Below, one piece after another: positions 49,831-59,033 of a stretch of 64,000 bases of DNA. The DNA lies in contig NZ_CP015882.1 of assembly GCF_000697965.2 (NCBI RefSeq), forward strand, positions 248,001 through 312,000. Direction: 5' to 3'. This stretch comes from Ensifer adhaerens. Its GTDB lineage: Bacteria > Pseudomonadota > Alphaproteobacteria > Rhizobiales > Rhizobiaceae. The position numbers and the translations under genes are program-made. Numbering within the stretch: position 1 is the first letter of the stretch; the number at the start of each line of letters is the position of its first letter. The notes beneath the pieces were generated by a model. It had not been told where the DNA came from, did not search any database, and was given only the letters and a program-made list of their open reading frames with translations.

Positions 49831-50898
49831 CTAGGGAATGATGCGTTCGGCGCGCAGGCGGTCGAACACGTCGATGAAGGAGCGTTCCGTGTCCTGCGTT
49901 TCCATAAAGCCGAGCGCTCTCGCCTTGGCCATGGAATGCACGCATTCCATCGGTCGCCCGAGGTCGAGATCGGTGTGCCAGGCAGAGGCAAGGCGATCGA
50001 GCTTGTTCGGCTGCAGGGCATGCTGGGTGACGAGCCGGTCCCAGTCATTGCCGAGGTCCTTCATCTGCTCGGCAAGCGAATTGTACTGGCCGGGATACTC
50101 CGCCACGGGAATGTCGAAATAGTCGGCGATCGTCTTCCAGAGCTGCTCCCAGCGGAAGACATCGCCGTTGACCGCGTTGAAGGCTTCATTACGGGCGTTC
50201 GGTTCCGTGCCGGCCCAGACGATCTGCTTGGCGAGGATGCGCGCGTCGGTGATATCGTTGAGGCCACGATAGGCCGTCGGGCTTCCGGGGAAGCGGAAGG
50301 GACGGCCCGTGGCTTTGCAGATCGAGGCGTGTGTAGCCAGCGTCGCGCCGATGTTCATCAGGTTGCCGACCGCGTAGCCGATGATCGTATGAGAGCGGTG
50401 CACAGACCAGCCGAAATCGTACTCGGCGGCATAGGCCATGACGATGTCTTCGAGCTCGTAATAAAAATTCTTCTTCGGCAGGCGCGGCGCTGTTTCACGG
50501 AAGGGCGTGACTGGCTGGACCTTGCCGTAGTCCTCGAAGGGCCCGAGATAGTGCTTTGTGCCGGTGACAATGCCGACATGCTGGACGCAGCCCTTGTCCT
50601 TGAAGGCATCGAGCACATTCTTCAGCATATTGCCGTTGAGGCGAATGTTCTCGTCCTCGTTCGATCCGAGCGTCCATGAGCAATAGAAGATGTGTGTAGG
50701 GGCCAGGTGGGAGAGGGCCGCGATCGCCTCGTCCCGCTTCAAAAGGTCAACCGCGTGCGGCTTGATGTAGGACGACCCGAGCGGCGGCCGCCGTGAAGCG
50801 CCATGGATTTCCCAGCCGCCGAGATCTCTCAGATGCTCGGCGACGTTCAGCCCGACGATACCCGTCGCACCGACGATCAATGCGCGTTTTTGATACAT
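49831..50898 (-). CDS. PRISE-type extended SDR (progesterone 5-beta-reductase-like)
   Basis: A 355-residue extended short-chain dehydrogenase. The cofactor motif is ALIVGATGIVGLNVAEHL, followed by GASRRPPLG, whose Arg pair favours NADP. Motifs of the plant PRISE/iridoid-synthase group and its bacterial relatives are visible: CSWTLGSNEDENIRLNGNML, VTGTKHYLGPFEDYG and the catalytic Tyr in KKNFYYELEDI. These enzymes reduce activated C=C bonds of enones. The ATG at 50898 follows GGGAGG. It is divergent from a LysR gene across a short palindrome. Bacterial members are widespread but their substrates are largely unknown. Confidence 0.88.
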   Translation of the reverse strand: MYQKRALIVGATGIVGLNVAEHLRDLGGWEIHGASRRPPLGSSYIKPHAVDLLKRDEAIAALSHLAPTHIFYCSWTLGSNEDENIRLNGNMLKNVLDAFKDKGCVQHVGIVTGTKHYLGPFEDYGKVQPVTPFRETAPRLPKKNFYYELEDIVMAYAAEYDFGWSVHRSHTIIGYAVGNLMNIGATLATHASICKATGRPFRFPGSPTAYRGLNDITDARILAKQIVWAGTEPNARNEAFNAVNGDVFRWEQLWKTIADYFDIPVAEYPGQYNSLAEQMKDLGNDWDRLVTQHALQPNKLDRLASAWHTDLDLGRPMECVHSMAKARALGFMETQDTERSFIDVFDRLRAERIIP

Positions 50899-50980
50899 GG
50901 ATTCCTCCCTTTGTGACATGTGGTGGAGAGGATGACGGTTTACCCTCTGGTCAGGTAGGCCGGCTTGAGGAATAACTGAA

Positions 50981-50995
50981 GTGAATTAAGTTCAC
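50981..50995. promoter_or_regulatory. LysR-type operator between divergent genes
   Basis: GTGAATTAAGTTCAC: the arms GTGAA and TTCAC are perfect around a 5-nt centre, and the sequence fits the T-N11-A LysR box. It lies between the PRISE SDR gene (start 50898) and the LysR gene (start 51009). Confidence 0.55.
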
Positions 50996-51008
50996 GAAGG
51001 CGATTGGA

Positions 51009-51899
51009 ATGCAAAACCGGGCACTCGAGATGGAAGTCTTCGTGACGATCGTCGAAGCCGGCAGCTTTTCGGCGGCGGCCCGGGTCTTCTCGATGTCGCC
51101 TTCGGCCATCAGCAAGCTGGTCACGCGTCTTGAAAAACGCCTCGGCGTACAGCTCGTGGTGCGCTCGACCCGCAGTTTCCGACTGACCACCGAAGGAAAC
51201 GATTTCTACAAGACGTCCCGGGCCATCGTTCAGGAAATTGCCGAGGCCGAAGCAAAGATCGCACGCAAGGCAGAGGCCGTCGGTGGGCTTTTGAAAGTCA
51301 GCACCAACCTGCCGTTCGGCACGCACGTGTTGTCACCTCTCGTCGTGCGGTTTCTCGACGAAAACCTGGGCATGCGGATCGATCTCGAATTCAGCGACGA
51401 ACCGATCGACCTGATTGCGGAGAAGACCGATATCGCGATCCGAACGGGCGTTCTGCGCGATTCTTCGTTACGTTCCCGTCGGTTGCTGAGTTCACCAAGG
51501 CACGTCGTCGCCGCGCCGGATTATCTCGCCCGGCACGGCGAGCCGGCCAGACCGGAGGACCTGCGCAAGCACGCGTGTCTTACCTTTGGCGGCCGTCCGC
51601 ATCTCAACACCTGGCAGTTCAAGGACCCGGTAGACGGTGCGTCGGTTCATGTCGACGTGGCCGGCAGGCTGGTCGTCAACAACGGCGAATCCATGCGCCA
51701 CTTCGCGCTGCAGGGGGCCGGTATCGCCCGGCTTTCTGCATTTCATATCAGTCGCGATCTTGCCGAAGGACGCCTCGTTCAGCTGCTCGGTCCTTGGGAT
51801 GCAGGGGAGACTGAACCCATATCGGCGATCTATTCGGCCCAGACGCATGTGCCGCAGAGAATTCGCAGGTTCTTGGATTTCCTGGCGCGCGCGATCTGA
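51009..51899 (+). CDS. LysR-family transcriptional regulator, first
   Basis: A 296-residue LTTR. The N-terminal winged HTH is EVFVTIVEAGSFSAAARVFSMSPSAISKLVTRLEKRLG, shown here in part only. The effector domain starts near LLKVSTNLPFGTHVLSPL and has the family features LEFSDEPIDLIAEKTDIAIR and LVVNNGESMRHFALQG. It is of the kind that responds to small aromatic or organic ligands. It is divergent from the PRISE-type SDR, which is the likely target. It is followed by a TetR gene on the same strand after 15 bases or more, depending on start. Confidence 0.93.
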   Translation: MQNRALEMEVFVTIVEAGSFSAAARVFSMSPSAISKLVTRLEKRLGVQLVVRSTRSFRLTTEGNDFYKTSRAIVQEIAEAEAKIARKAEAVGGLLKVSTNLPFGTHVLSPLVVRFLDENLGMRIDLEFSDEPIDLIAEKTDIAIRTGVLRDSSLRSRRLLSSPRHVVAAPDYLARHGEPARPEDLRKHACLTFGGRPHLNTWQFKDPVDGASVHVDVAGRLVVNNGESMRHFALQGAGIARLSAFHISRDLAEGRLVQLLGPWDAGETEPISAIYSAQTHVPQRIRRFLDFLARAI

Positions 51900-51906
51900 C
51901 GAGAAG

Positions 51907-51935
51907 TGATCAGTTGATAAATTATCACTTGATCA
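51907..51935. promoter_or_regulatory. 29-bp nested palindrome, probable TetR operator
   Basis: It is built of TGATCA, two bases, TGATAA, one base, TTATCA, two bases, TGATCA. All four six-base blocks are perfectly placed in inverted order around A51921. Such a double palindrome suits two TetR dimers. It lies just upstream of the TetR gene and within one possible N-terminal extension of it. Confidence 0.8.
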
Positions 51936-52033
51936 GTTTTGGCGATGGTGTTACCTCTTGTGTTAGCTCAGGGAGAGAGCATGGGAGGTTCCCGACCGCC
52001 GTTAGGGTCGGAGCCAAGTCTGATTTTCAAAGC

Positions 52034-52738
52034 ATGAGGGCTGACGTCGCTAAGGTGTCAGAACGATTGGCTATGGCAAAAGCAGCACGAAAATACCTCG
52101 ACGCGGCCGATCGGGAGCAGCAGATCCTCGAATTTGCGATCGATTTCGTCGCCCAGCGAGGACTGCGGTTCACAACGCGCGAACTGGCCGATGCGCTCGG
52201 CGTTTCTCAGCCGCTGCTCTACAGGTACTTCAAGAACCGCGACGACCTGCTCCAGAAGATCTATGACGAAGTCTACCTGAAGCGTTGGGATGCGGGCTGG
52301 AACGATCTGCTCGCCGATCGTTCGCTGTCGATCCGCGAACGCCTCGTCCGTTACCTTAGGGCCTACACGGCTGCGATCCTCGATGAGCGCTGGATCCGGA
52401 TCTTCATCGCGTCGGCGCTGGAAGACCCGCAGATCACCCAGAAATATCTCGGTTTGCTGCATGAGACGACCTTTCCGCTGATCTTCGCCGAAATCGCGGC
52501 TGAAGTGGGTGTCGAGGTTCCGACAGGTCCGAAGGCGGACGAACTGGTGCTTGAAATCGTCTGGGGTTTTCACTCCAGTTTCTTCTACATGGGCGTGCGG
52601 AAATACGTTTACCGCAACAATATCCCGGATGATCTCGATCCGATTATCCGCGCGCGCGTCGAAGTGTTTGTCACCGGCCTTGCCGCGAGCATGAGCGATC
52701 TCGGACAGTTCCTGCCCGAGTTGGAGGTCAGCCGATGA
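52034..52738 (+). CDS. TetR-family transcriptional regulator, second
   Basis: About 234 residues. The HTH is in FAIDFVAQRGLRFTTRELAD followed by SQPLLYRYFKNRDDLL. The rest is an all-helical ligand domain ending GLAASMSDLGQFLPE. I take the ATG at 52034 because the frame opens at 51914 inside the 29-bp palindrome, which should be operator rather than coding; ATG 52073 is also possible. Neither has a strong ribosome site. The stop overlaps the next LysR gene (ATGA), so TetR and LysR are one unit. It likely represses its own operon through the palindrome at 51907-51935. Confidence 0.88.
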   Translation: MRADVAKVSERLAMAKAARKYLDAADREQQILEFAIDFVAQRGLRFTTRELADALGVSQPLLYRYFKNRDDLLQKIYDEVYLKRWDAGWNDLLADRSLSIRERLVRYLRAYTAAILDERWIRIFIASALEDPQITQKYLGLLHETTFPLIFAEIAAEVGVEVPTGPKADELVLEIVWGFHSSFFYMGVRKYVYRNNIPDDLDPIIRARVEVFVTGLAASMSDLGQFLPELEVSR

Positions 52739-53679
52739 ACAGCATCCAAGACCTCCGCGTTTTCTCGGAAATCGTCAAATCGAACAGCTTTTCTCTAGCA
52801 GCCTCGAAGCTCGGCCTGTCGCCGGCAACGATGAGCGGACGGCTGAAGGCGCTCGAATGTCACTTCGGGGTCGCGTTGTTGAAGCGGACCACACGCTCGC
52901 TTTGCCTGACGGAGGAAGGGCGCTATCTCTTCGAAACCTCGCAGACGATCCTTGAGGATTTCGAGCGGCTCGACAAGACGATGCGCGCGCGCAAGAAGAA
53001 CCCGAACGGAACGGTGACGATCGCAGCACCCACTGAATTCGGGCGGAAGTACCTGATCCCCTTGACCAGCGAGTTCGGCGCCGCTCACCCGGAGATCGGT
53101 TTCCGCCTCATCCTTGGTGACGAGGACGTCAATCTGGTCGACGACGATTGCGACATCGTCATTCGCTTTGGCGCCGTGCCTGACAGCGCGCTCACCACGC
53201 GCAAGCTTGGCGAAAACCCGATGGTCATTTGTGCGGCTCCCGACTATCTGGCGCGGGTGGGGGCACCGGATGTCCCGTCCGATCTCGCTGCCCATAACTG
53301 TCTCGTCTATCTCGACGGCAAGATGGTTGCCGACAAATGGGGTTTCGCCGTCGATGGCGAACCGACGCTCGTTCGCGTCAGCGGCAACCGCATTGTTTCC
53401 GACAGGCAGGCGCTGATCGACCTTGCCAAGGCCGGACAAGGCCTCATTCGCGTGTCGTCCTGGGATGTTGCGCGCGAACTGGAAGAGGGAACGCTGGTTG
53501 CGGTCCTCAGGGACTTCGACTGCGACCCGGAGATCATTCATCTTCTGTCTGAACCGAGACACCGCCTGCCTTTGCGGACGGCCGAGTTCATCGATTTTCT
53601 CCTGCAGCGCGTGAAGCGCCTGAGCCGAAGCGCGGAGCTCTGCAGGACCGAGTACCCAAGGCTGCGCGGCGCCGCCTGA
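52735..53679 (+). CDS. LysR-family transcriptional regulator, second
   Basis: A 314-residue LTTR. The N-terminal HTH has SNSFSLAASKLGLSPATMSG then LKALECHFG. The effector domain starts near GTVTIAAPTEFGRKYLIPL and includes LILGDEDVNLVDDDCDIVIR and LIDLAKAGQGLIRVSSWDVA. It is translationally coupled to the TetR gene. Two LysR and one TetR regulator in about 2.7 kb in front of one catabolic operon is dense control and may reflect several inducers. Confidence 0.92.
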   Translation: MNSIQDLRVFSEIVKSNSFSLAASKLGLSPATMSGRLKALECHFGVALLKRTTRSLCLTEEGRYLFETSQTILEDFERLDKTMRARKKNPNGTVTIAAPTEFGRKYLIPLTSEFGAAHPEIGFRLILGDEDVNLVDDDCDIVIRFGAVPDSALTTRKLGENPMVICAAPDYLARVGAPDVPSDLAAHNCLVYLDGKMVADKWGFAVDGEPTLVRVSGNRIVSDRQALIDLAKAGQGLIRVSSWDVARELEEGTLVAVLRDFDCDPEIIHLLSEPRHRLPLRTAEFIDFLLQRVKRLSRSAELCRTEYPRLRGAA

Positions 53680-53755
53680 TCGCTTTCTCATCGCCCTTGT
53701 TTCCAACGGTGCGCCCTTGCTGACCACCGAACGACGACGCATGGAGTTTTTTAGA

Positions 53756-54538
53756 ATGGATTATGGTCTTACCGGCAAGCACGTGTTGATAACGGGTGGT
53801 GCCACGGGCATCGGGCGCGCCATCGCCTCCGTCTTTCTCGCCGAGGGAGCGGATGTCACGGTAAGCGGCATCAGTGCCGCGGAGGTCGAGGAGGCGGTTT
53901 CCGCTCTCGGTCAACGATGCCGGGGGATCGCAGGCGATCTGACCGCTGCGGGTGAAGCCGAGCGGCTCCATGCATTCGCTTCGTCCCACCGCCCCGTCGA
54001 TATCCTTATCAACAACATCGGTATCTTCGAAGTGCGCGATTTCTTCGAGACGACGGATGAACACTGGTTTCGCTATTTCGACGTGAACGTCATGACTGGT
54101 GTGCGCATGTCGCGGCTGGTGCTGAAGGACATGCTGGCGCGAGGCGAAGGCAGCGTTGTCTTCATCAGCAGCGAAAGCGCCGTCAAGCCGCAGCCATGGA
54201 TGGCGCATTACGGCGCCATGAAGACCTGCCTGCTCGGTCTGTCGCGCGCGCTTGCCGAACTGACGAAAGGCACCCGGGTCAGGGTCAACACCATCCTGCC
54301 GGGGCCGACGAACACCGAAGCGGTGCGCCGATACCACCAGGAAATCGCCGACGAGAAGGGTACGACCCGCGACACGGTCGTCTCCGACTACTTCGACGAA
54401 ACCGAGCCGACCTCGCTCATCAGGCGAATGATCGAGCCAGACGAGGTGGCGCGCAGCGTCGTGCATCTGGCGGCAAGCTCGCACCTCAACGGCATGGCGA
54501 TGCGTGCGGAGGGCGGCACCATCAGGGCCATTCTCTGA
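53756..54538 (+). CDS. SDR-family oxidoreductase (about 260 aa), first of cluster 2
   Basis: A short-chain dehydrogenase. The cofactor motif is VLITGGATGIGRAIA, then INNIGIFEVRDF, and the catalytic Ser in VFISSESAVKP with Tyr-Lys shifted to HYGAMKTCLLG. The C-terminal half has an insertion (DTVVSDYFDETEPTSLIRRM) and ends MAMRAEGGTIRAI instead of the common V-D-G-G. The insertion and end place it in the group of larger SDRs annotated as oxidoreductases of sugar or steroid type. The ATG at 53756 has GGAG 9 nt upstream. It heads the catabolic run that continues to 60267. Confidence 0.88.
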   Translation: MDYGLTGKHVLITGGATGIGRAIASVFLAEGADVTVSGISAAEVEEAVSALGQRCRGIAGDLTAAGEAERLHAFASSHRPVDILINNIGIFEVRDFFETTDEHWFRYFDVNVMTGVRMSRLVLKDMLARGEGSVVFISSESAVKPQPWMAHYGAMKTCLLGLSRALAELTKGTRVRVNTILPGPTNTEAVRRYHQEIADEKGTTRDTVVSDYFDETEPTSLIRRMIEPDEVARSVVHLAASSHLNGMAMRAEGGTIRAIL

Positions 54539-54638
54539 GCCTTCTTCAGCGGGGCTGAAGAGTGAATTCAGGGCAACGTCCTCAATCGCAAGCACCAATC
54601 GGTTTATCAATAAAATCAGCAGGTTTCGGGAGGTGCAG

Positions 54639-55403
54639 GTGAACAGATTTGATCTTGGCGGCAAGCGTGCGTTCGTCACTGGCGCAGCAAGTGGACTCGG
54701 GCAGGCAATCGCAATCGCGCTTGCCGAAGCGGGTGCCCATGTCGCCTGCTTCGACTTGCCGCGTGCAGCCGGCCAGGACGAGACGCTGGCAGCCATCTCC
54801 GCGACCGGCAACAGAGTGCTGGCCCTCGAGGGCGACGTCACCGATCGCAGTTCCATCGAGGCCGCATTCGATCGAGCCGAGCGCGAGCTCGGCGAGATCG
54901 ATATCGCCGCCAATAGCGCCGGCATCGCCAATGTCAGTGCGGCCGAGACTATGCCGCAGTCGCAGTTCCTGCGGATGATGGACATCAACCTCAACGGGCT
55001 CTTCTGGTCCTGCCAGGTCGAGGGCCGCCGCATGCTGGAGCGTGGCCGCGGCTCCATTCTCAACATGGCGTCGATCTGTGGCTCGACCGCCATCCCCGGT
55101 CTTGAGCAGGTGCACTACGACGCGACGAAGGCGGCGGTGATCCGCCTGACGAAGAGCCTTGCCGCCGAATGGGCCGGGCGGGGTGTGCGCGTCAACTGCC
55201 TCAGTCCAGGCTTCATGGCCACGCCCATGAACAGCCGGCCGGAAGTGGCCGAGAACGTCCGCAAGTTCGCCGAGATGACACCGATGAAACGCATGGGGCA
55301 GCCACACGAAGTGGGCGGGCCGGCGGTGTTCCTCGCAAGCGAGGCGGCGAGTTACTGCACCGGTGTCGATCTCAATATCGACGGCGGTTTTCTATCAATC
55401 TGA
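54639..55403 (+). CDS. SDR-family oxidoreductase (254 aa), second of cluster 2
   Basis: A classical SDR. The cofactor motif is FVTGAASGLGQAIAIAL with Asp in VACFDLPRAAG at the end of strand 2, pointing to NAD. Other motifs are IAANSAGIANV, the catalytic Ser in LNMASICGS and Tyr-Lys in HYDATKAAVI, then GVDLNIDGGF at the end. It starts at GTG 54639, with GGGAGG 5 nt ahead; the open frame above lacks any good start. The closest general type is sugar or polyol dehydrogenase (sorbitol, gluconate-like). It is followed after 22 bases by the substrate-binding protein gene. Confidence 0.9.
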   Translation: MNRFDLGGKRAFVTGAASGLGQAIAIALAEAGAHVACFDLPRAAGQDETLAAISATGNRVLALEGDVTDRSSIEAAFDRAERELGEIDIAANSAGIANVSAAETMPQSQFLRMMDINLNGLFWSCQVEGRRMLERGRGSILNMASICGSTAIPGLEQVHYDATKAAVIRLTKSLAAEWAGRGVRVNCLSPGFMATPMNSRPEVAENVRKFAEMTPMKRMGQPHEVGGPAVFLASEAASYCTGVDLNIDGGFLSI

Positions 55404-55425
55404 CGACAGAGTGGGAGGAGAAATC

Positions 55426-56361
55426 ATGTCGACAGTTCTGAAATTTACCAGCGCCGCGATCATCGCCTTATTGGCCGCGTCACCGGCGCTCGCCAAGCCC
55501 GTCAAGATCGGCTGGATCCAGGGTAACGCCGCTTTCCAGGCCGAACAGCGCACCCAGGACGGCTTCAAGAAGTACCTGACCGAAAACAACATCGATGATT
55601 GGGAGGTGACCTATCTCGACTCTGCCGGTTCTGCCGAGAAGGTCGCCAACAACATCGAGGATGCGGTTAACCGCGGTGTCGACGTCATTTACGTGACCTA
55701 TGCGGATCTGCGCGCCTCCAGCAACGCCCTCAAGGGCGCAGAATCAGCCCACATTCCAGTCTACACGGTCGACTCCGGCTGGATCCCCGGCTCGACCGCT
55801 GACATCACCACCAACAATTGGCAGATGTCTGCTGAGGTGTCGCTGAGCCTGATCAGCCAGATGAAGGGCAAGGGCAACCTCATCATTATCACCACCGACA
55901 AGATCAAGCCGGTGCGCGAGCGCACCGACACCTTGCGGGCGATCCTGAAGGAATATCCCGACATCAAGGTCATCGGCGAATACAACTTTGACGTCGCCAA
56001 CTTCTATCAGGAAACGTTGAACGCCGTGCAGGACTTCGCCACACGCTACGGCGAAGAGATCACTGCCGTCTGGACACCTTGGGACGAGCCGGCGCAAGCG
56101 GCAATCACGGCTCTCCAAGGCGCTGGGCTGAACGTTCCGGTCTCTGGCATGGACGGGCACCCGGAAGCGATCAAGGCGATCTGCGAGCCGAACTCGATGT
56201 TCGTTGCGACCGGGCGGCAGCAGTTCGAGGAGTGGGGCGTGAACCTTGCGACCTATGCCAAGCGGGTCATGCTGGACGGTGATCATCCAAAGGAAGTCAC
56301 GAACGGCAAGGACATCGTCTATTACGGTGCCACGCTCTTCACCAAGGACAACTGCAAGTGA
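55426..56361 (+). CDS. Sugar-type ABC transporter substrate-binding protein, cluster 2
   Basis: A 311-residue periplasmic binding protein. A Sec signal peptide ends at SPALA-KP. The RbsB-like mature protein has VKIGWIQGNAAFQAEQRTQD, VNRGVDVIYVTYAD and VWTPWDEPAQAAITAL with VPVSGMDGHPEAI. It differs from the Tat-exported binding protein of the first cluster. The ATG at 55426 follows GGGAGGAG. It is followed by ATPase and permease genes, giving a complete importer. The ligand is probably a sugar or related alcohol. Confidence 0.92.
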   Translation: MSTVLKFTSAAIIALLAASPALAKPVKIGWIQGNAAFQAEQRTQDGFKKYLTENNIDDWEVTYLDSAGSAEKVANNIEDAVNRGVDVIYVTYADLRASSNALKGAESAHIPVYTVDSGWIPGSTADITTNNWQMSAEVSLSLISQMKGKGNLIIITTDKIKPVRERTDTLRAILKEYPDIKVIGEYNFDVANFYQETLNAVQDFATRYGEEITAVWTPWDEPAQAAITALQGAGLNVPVSGMDGHPEAIKAICEPNSMFVATGRQQFEEWGVNLATYAKRVMLDGDHPKEVTNGKDIVYYGATLFTKDNCK

Positions 56362-56408
56362 ACCGTCGGGCGGGCGGTGCTGCCGCCCGTCCATTTCGGA
56401 GGTGCAAC

Positions 56409-57944
56409 ATGTCGATTGTTCTTGAGAACATCACCAAGCAATGGCCGGGCACGCTCGCACTCGATGGCGTATCCATCGAGATCGTCGAGGGCCGTGTGCA
56501 CGGCATTGTCGGCGAGAACGGAGCCGGCAAGACGACGCTTGTCAGCATTTTGAGCGGTGCCGTCCAGCCGACGGCCGGCACGCTCAGCATGGCGGGCCAA
56601 CCGGTCGCATTCGAAAACCCGGCGGCGGCTGTGGCAAACGGCGTTTCGCTCGTATCGCAGGAAGGCAGCCTGGTGCCGCATCTGACCGGCGCCGAGAACA
56701 TCTGTCTCGGCTTCGAGCCGGTCAAACGCCGGTTCTTCATCAACCGGCGCGGGGTTCAGCGGCAGGCGGAAGAGCTCGCGAAACAGTGGTTCCCGGATAC
56801 GGCAATCGCGCTCAACCGCAAGGTTGACGAGCTTCCCTATGCCGATCAGAAGGTCATCGAAATCCTTCGTGCCCTGCACTCGCGGCCCAAGGTTCTGATC
56901 CTCGACGAGCCCACGGCGACGCTGCCGGCTAAGGAAAAGCAGAGCCTCTGGACGCTGATCCGCCAATTGTCCGATGCCGGGATGGCGGTCGTCCTCATCA
57001 GTCACTTCCTGCAGGAAGTGATCGATCTTTGCGATGAGATCACCGTGCTGCAGGATGGCCGCAAGGTGAGCCACCTTTCCAATGCCGGGCACGAAGTCAC
57101 CGAGCGTCAACTGATCGACCTAATGCTCAATCGTGGGCAGGCCGGCAACCAACATCGTCTGCCTGATGGTGCCCTGACGGAGCGCACGCTTGCTGCCGAC
57201 GCGGAGATCGTCGTCGATATCGAGGGCTGGCAAGGCGAGCGTTTCCATATGGACGGCCTTAAGGTTCGCAGCGGCGAGATTGTCGGTCTGATCGGCCTGA
57301 CCGGTTCGGGGCATTTCGAGTTCGCCCAGTCGCTGTTCGAGCCGCGCCTGGCGACGGCCGGTCGATACCGGTTCAAGAGCAAGGACGTCGGGCGGGCCAG
57401 CGTGCGCGACATGAAACGCTGTGGTGCAGCACTTATCCCGGATCACCGGATGATCAATGCCATGATCGGCGACTGGACCGTGCGCGAGAACATGTCGATG
57501 GCCGGGATCCAGGAAACGAGCCTCAAGCCTTTCGGAATTGTTCAGACCGGCCGCGAGCGTGCCGAGACACAGCGTCTGATCAAGCGGCTGAACATCAAGA
57601 CATCGAGTGCGGAGACGAAGATCGTCGAACTGAGTGGCGGCAACAAGCAGAAGGTCTCCGTCGCCAAATGGCAATTCGCTTCCGAGGGCAGGTACAAGCT
57701 CTTCGTCTTTCTCGAGCCAACCGAAGGCGTGGATGTCGGCGCAAAGCGCGAGATCCACGAGCTCATCGTCTCGCTCGCCGAACGTGGCGCGGCTGTCATC
57801 GTTGCATCGAGCGATCTCCTCGAGATCGCCCATGTGGCTGACCGGGTCGTGGCGTTCAGGAATGGCCGGGACGCCGACCAGATTGCCCGTCGCGATTTCA
57901 GCGAGGCCGTCTTCATCAATGCAATTGCGGGGGTAACCCAATGA
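56409..57944 (+). CDS. Sugar-type ABC transporter ATPase, two-domain, cluster 2
   Basis: A 511-residue two-domain ATPase. Domain 1 has Walker A GENGAGKTT, a weak signature region LPYADQK and a normal Walker B KVLILDEPTATL. Domain 2 has a variant Walker A GLTGSGHFE, signature LSGGNKQ, and LFVFLEPTEGVD, in which the Walker B Asp is Leu (57711-57713) while the Glu is kept. The first cluster's ATPase shows the opposite defect. Both are likely to hydrolyse ATP mainly at the first site. The ATG at 56409 follows CGGAGG, and the end overlaps the permease gene by ATGA. Confidence 0.92.
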   Translation: MSIVLENITKQWPGTLALDGVSIEIVEGRVHGIVGENGAGKTTLVSILSGAVQPTAGTLSMAGQPVAFENPAAAVANGVSLVSQEGSLVPHLTGAENICLGFEPVKRRFFINRRGVQRQAEELAKQWFPDTAIALNRKVDELPYADQKVIEILRALHSRPKVLILDEPTATLPAKEKQSLWTLIRQLSDAGMAVVLISHFLQEVIDLCDEITVLQDGRKVSHLSNAGHEVTERQLIDLMLNRGQAGNQHRLPDGALTERTLAADAEIVVDIEGWQGERFHMDGLKVRSGEIVGLIGLTGSGHFEFAQSLFEPRLATAGRYRFKSKDVGRASVRDMKRCGAALIPDHRMINAMIGDWTVRENMSMAGIQETSLKPFGIVQTGRERAETQRLIKRLNIKTSSAETKIVELSGGNKQKVSVAKWQFASEGRYKLFVFLEPTEGVDVGAKREIHELIVSLAERGAAVIVASSDLLEIAHVADRVVAFRNGRDADQIARRDFSEAVFINAIAGVTQ

Positions 57945-58930
57945 CCATGACAACGACTATTGCTCCGGAGAAAGCGTCCCGCCCGATGCGCATTGGCACA
58001 CTCATCCAGAAGTACAGCACGCTTGCCGTTCTGATCATCCTTTTCCTGGCTTTCGCGGTCGGCACGGATCGGTTCTTCACCGGCACCAACCTCGTCAACA
58101 TCCTCCAGCAGATCTCGATGTTGACCATCGTCGCGGTCGGTCTGACCTTTGGGTTTGCCGCCAAGGAGATGGATCTTTCCGTCGGCTATGTCGTTGGACT
58201 CGCCGGTCTGCTCGCCCCCCTCTTGATGGTGGCGGGCGTGCCGATCCCCTTGTCGATCGTCGGCGCGCTCGTCGCGGGTCTTGGCGTCGGCCTCATCAAT
58301 TCCGCGCTCGTCGTCGGCGTCGGAGTTCCGTCGCTGATCGCGACACTCGCGGCCGGCTCCATTCTGTGGGGCATCAACTTCATGATTTCCGGCGGGCGAG
58401 CGATCTATGGCGGCATTCCCGCCGACTATCTGGCGGTCGGCCAGGGCAAGGTCTTAGGCATACTGCCCTATCCGGCGCTGATCATGTTGGTCATTGTTGG
58501 CAGTTCGTGGTTCGTCATGGAGCGCACGACCTTTGGTCGCTACCTTTATGCCGTCGGCGGCAATGCCCGCGCCGCCGAACTTTCGGGCATCAAGGTGCGC
58601 TCCTATCGGGTCTATGGCCTTGCACTGAGCTCGCTCTTTGCCGCGATCTCCGGGATCATACTCTCGGCCCGGCTTGGTTCGGGTCAGCCGAATGGCGGTG
58701 AAACCTATCTTCTGGATGGCCTTGCTGCCGTGTTCATCGGCATGACGATGCTTCGCCCCGGCACGGCGACCGTGATGGGCACGTTCTTCGGGGCGCTGCT
58801 GATCGGCATCATGAACAACGGTCTCAACCTGGTGGGCATGGACACTTACGTGCAAAGCATCGTCAAGGGCATCATCATCGTCATCGCCGTGTCGGTGGTC
58901 TCCCGCACGACGAAGCTGAAGCTTCTTTGA
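57941..58930 (+). CDS. Sugar-type ABC transporter permease, cluster 2
   Basis: A 329-residue membrane protein with about ten helices, of the RbsC class. The permease motif is KEMDLSVGYVVGLAGLLAP and the coupling loop is GRYLYAVGGNARAAELSGIK. It starts in an ATGA overlap with the ATPase gene; a second ATG two codons later is possible. It is the only permease gene of this importer, which therefore is probably a homodimer, unlike the first cluster. Confidence 0.92.
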   Translation: MTMTTTIAPEKASRPMRIGTLIQKYSTLAVLIILFLAFAVGTDRFFTGTNLVNILQQISMLTIVAVGLTFGFAAKEMDLSVGYVVGLAGLLAPLLMVAGVPIPLSIVGALVAGLGVGLINSALVVGVGVPSLIATLAAGSILWGINFMISGGRAIYGGIPADYLAVGQGKVLGILPYPALIMLVIVGSSWFVMERTTFGRYLYAVGGNARAAELSGIKVRSYRVYGLALSSLFAAISGIILSARLGSGQPNGGETYLLDGLAAVFIGMTMLRPGTATVMGTFFGALLIGIMNNGLNLVGMDTYVQSIVKGIIIVIAVSVVSRTTKLKLL

Positions 58931-59033
58931 CCAACCGGTCGAGGGAGGATGCTGAAGAAACCTTGACGCGCTCCTCGATTGCCGTGGCATCCTTGTTGCG
59001 GCCGTCGAGAAGTATGTGGAGGAGACTGCAGCC

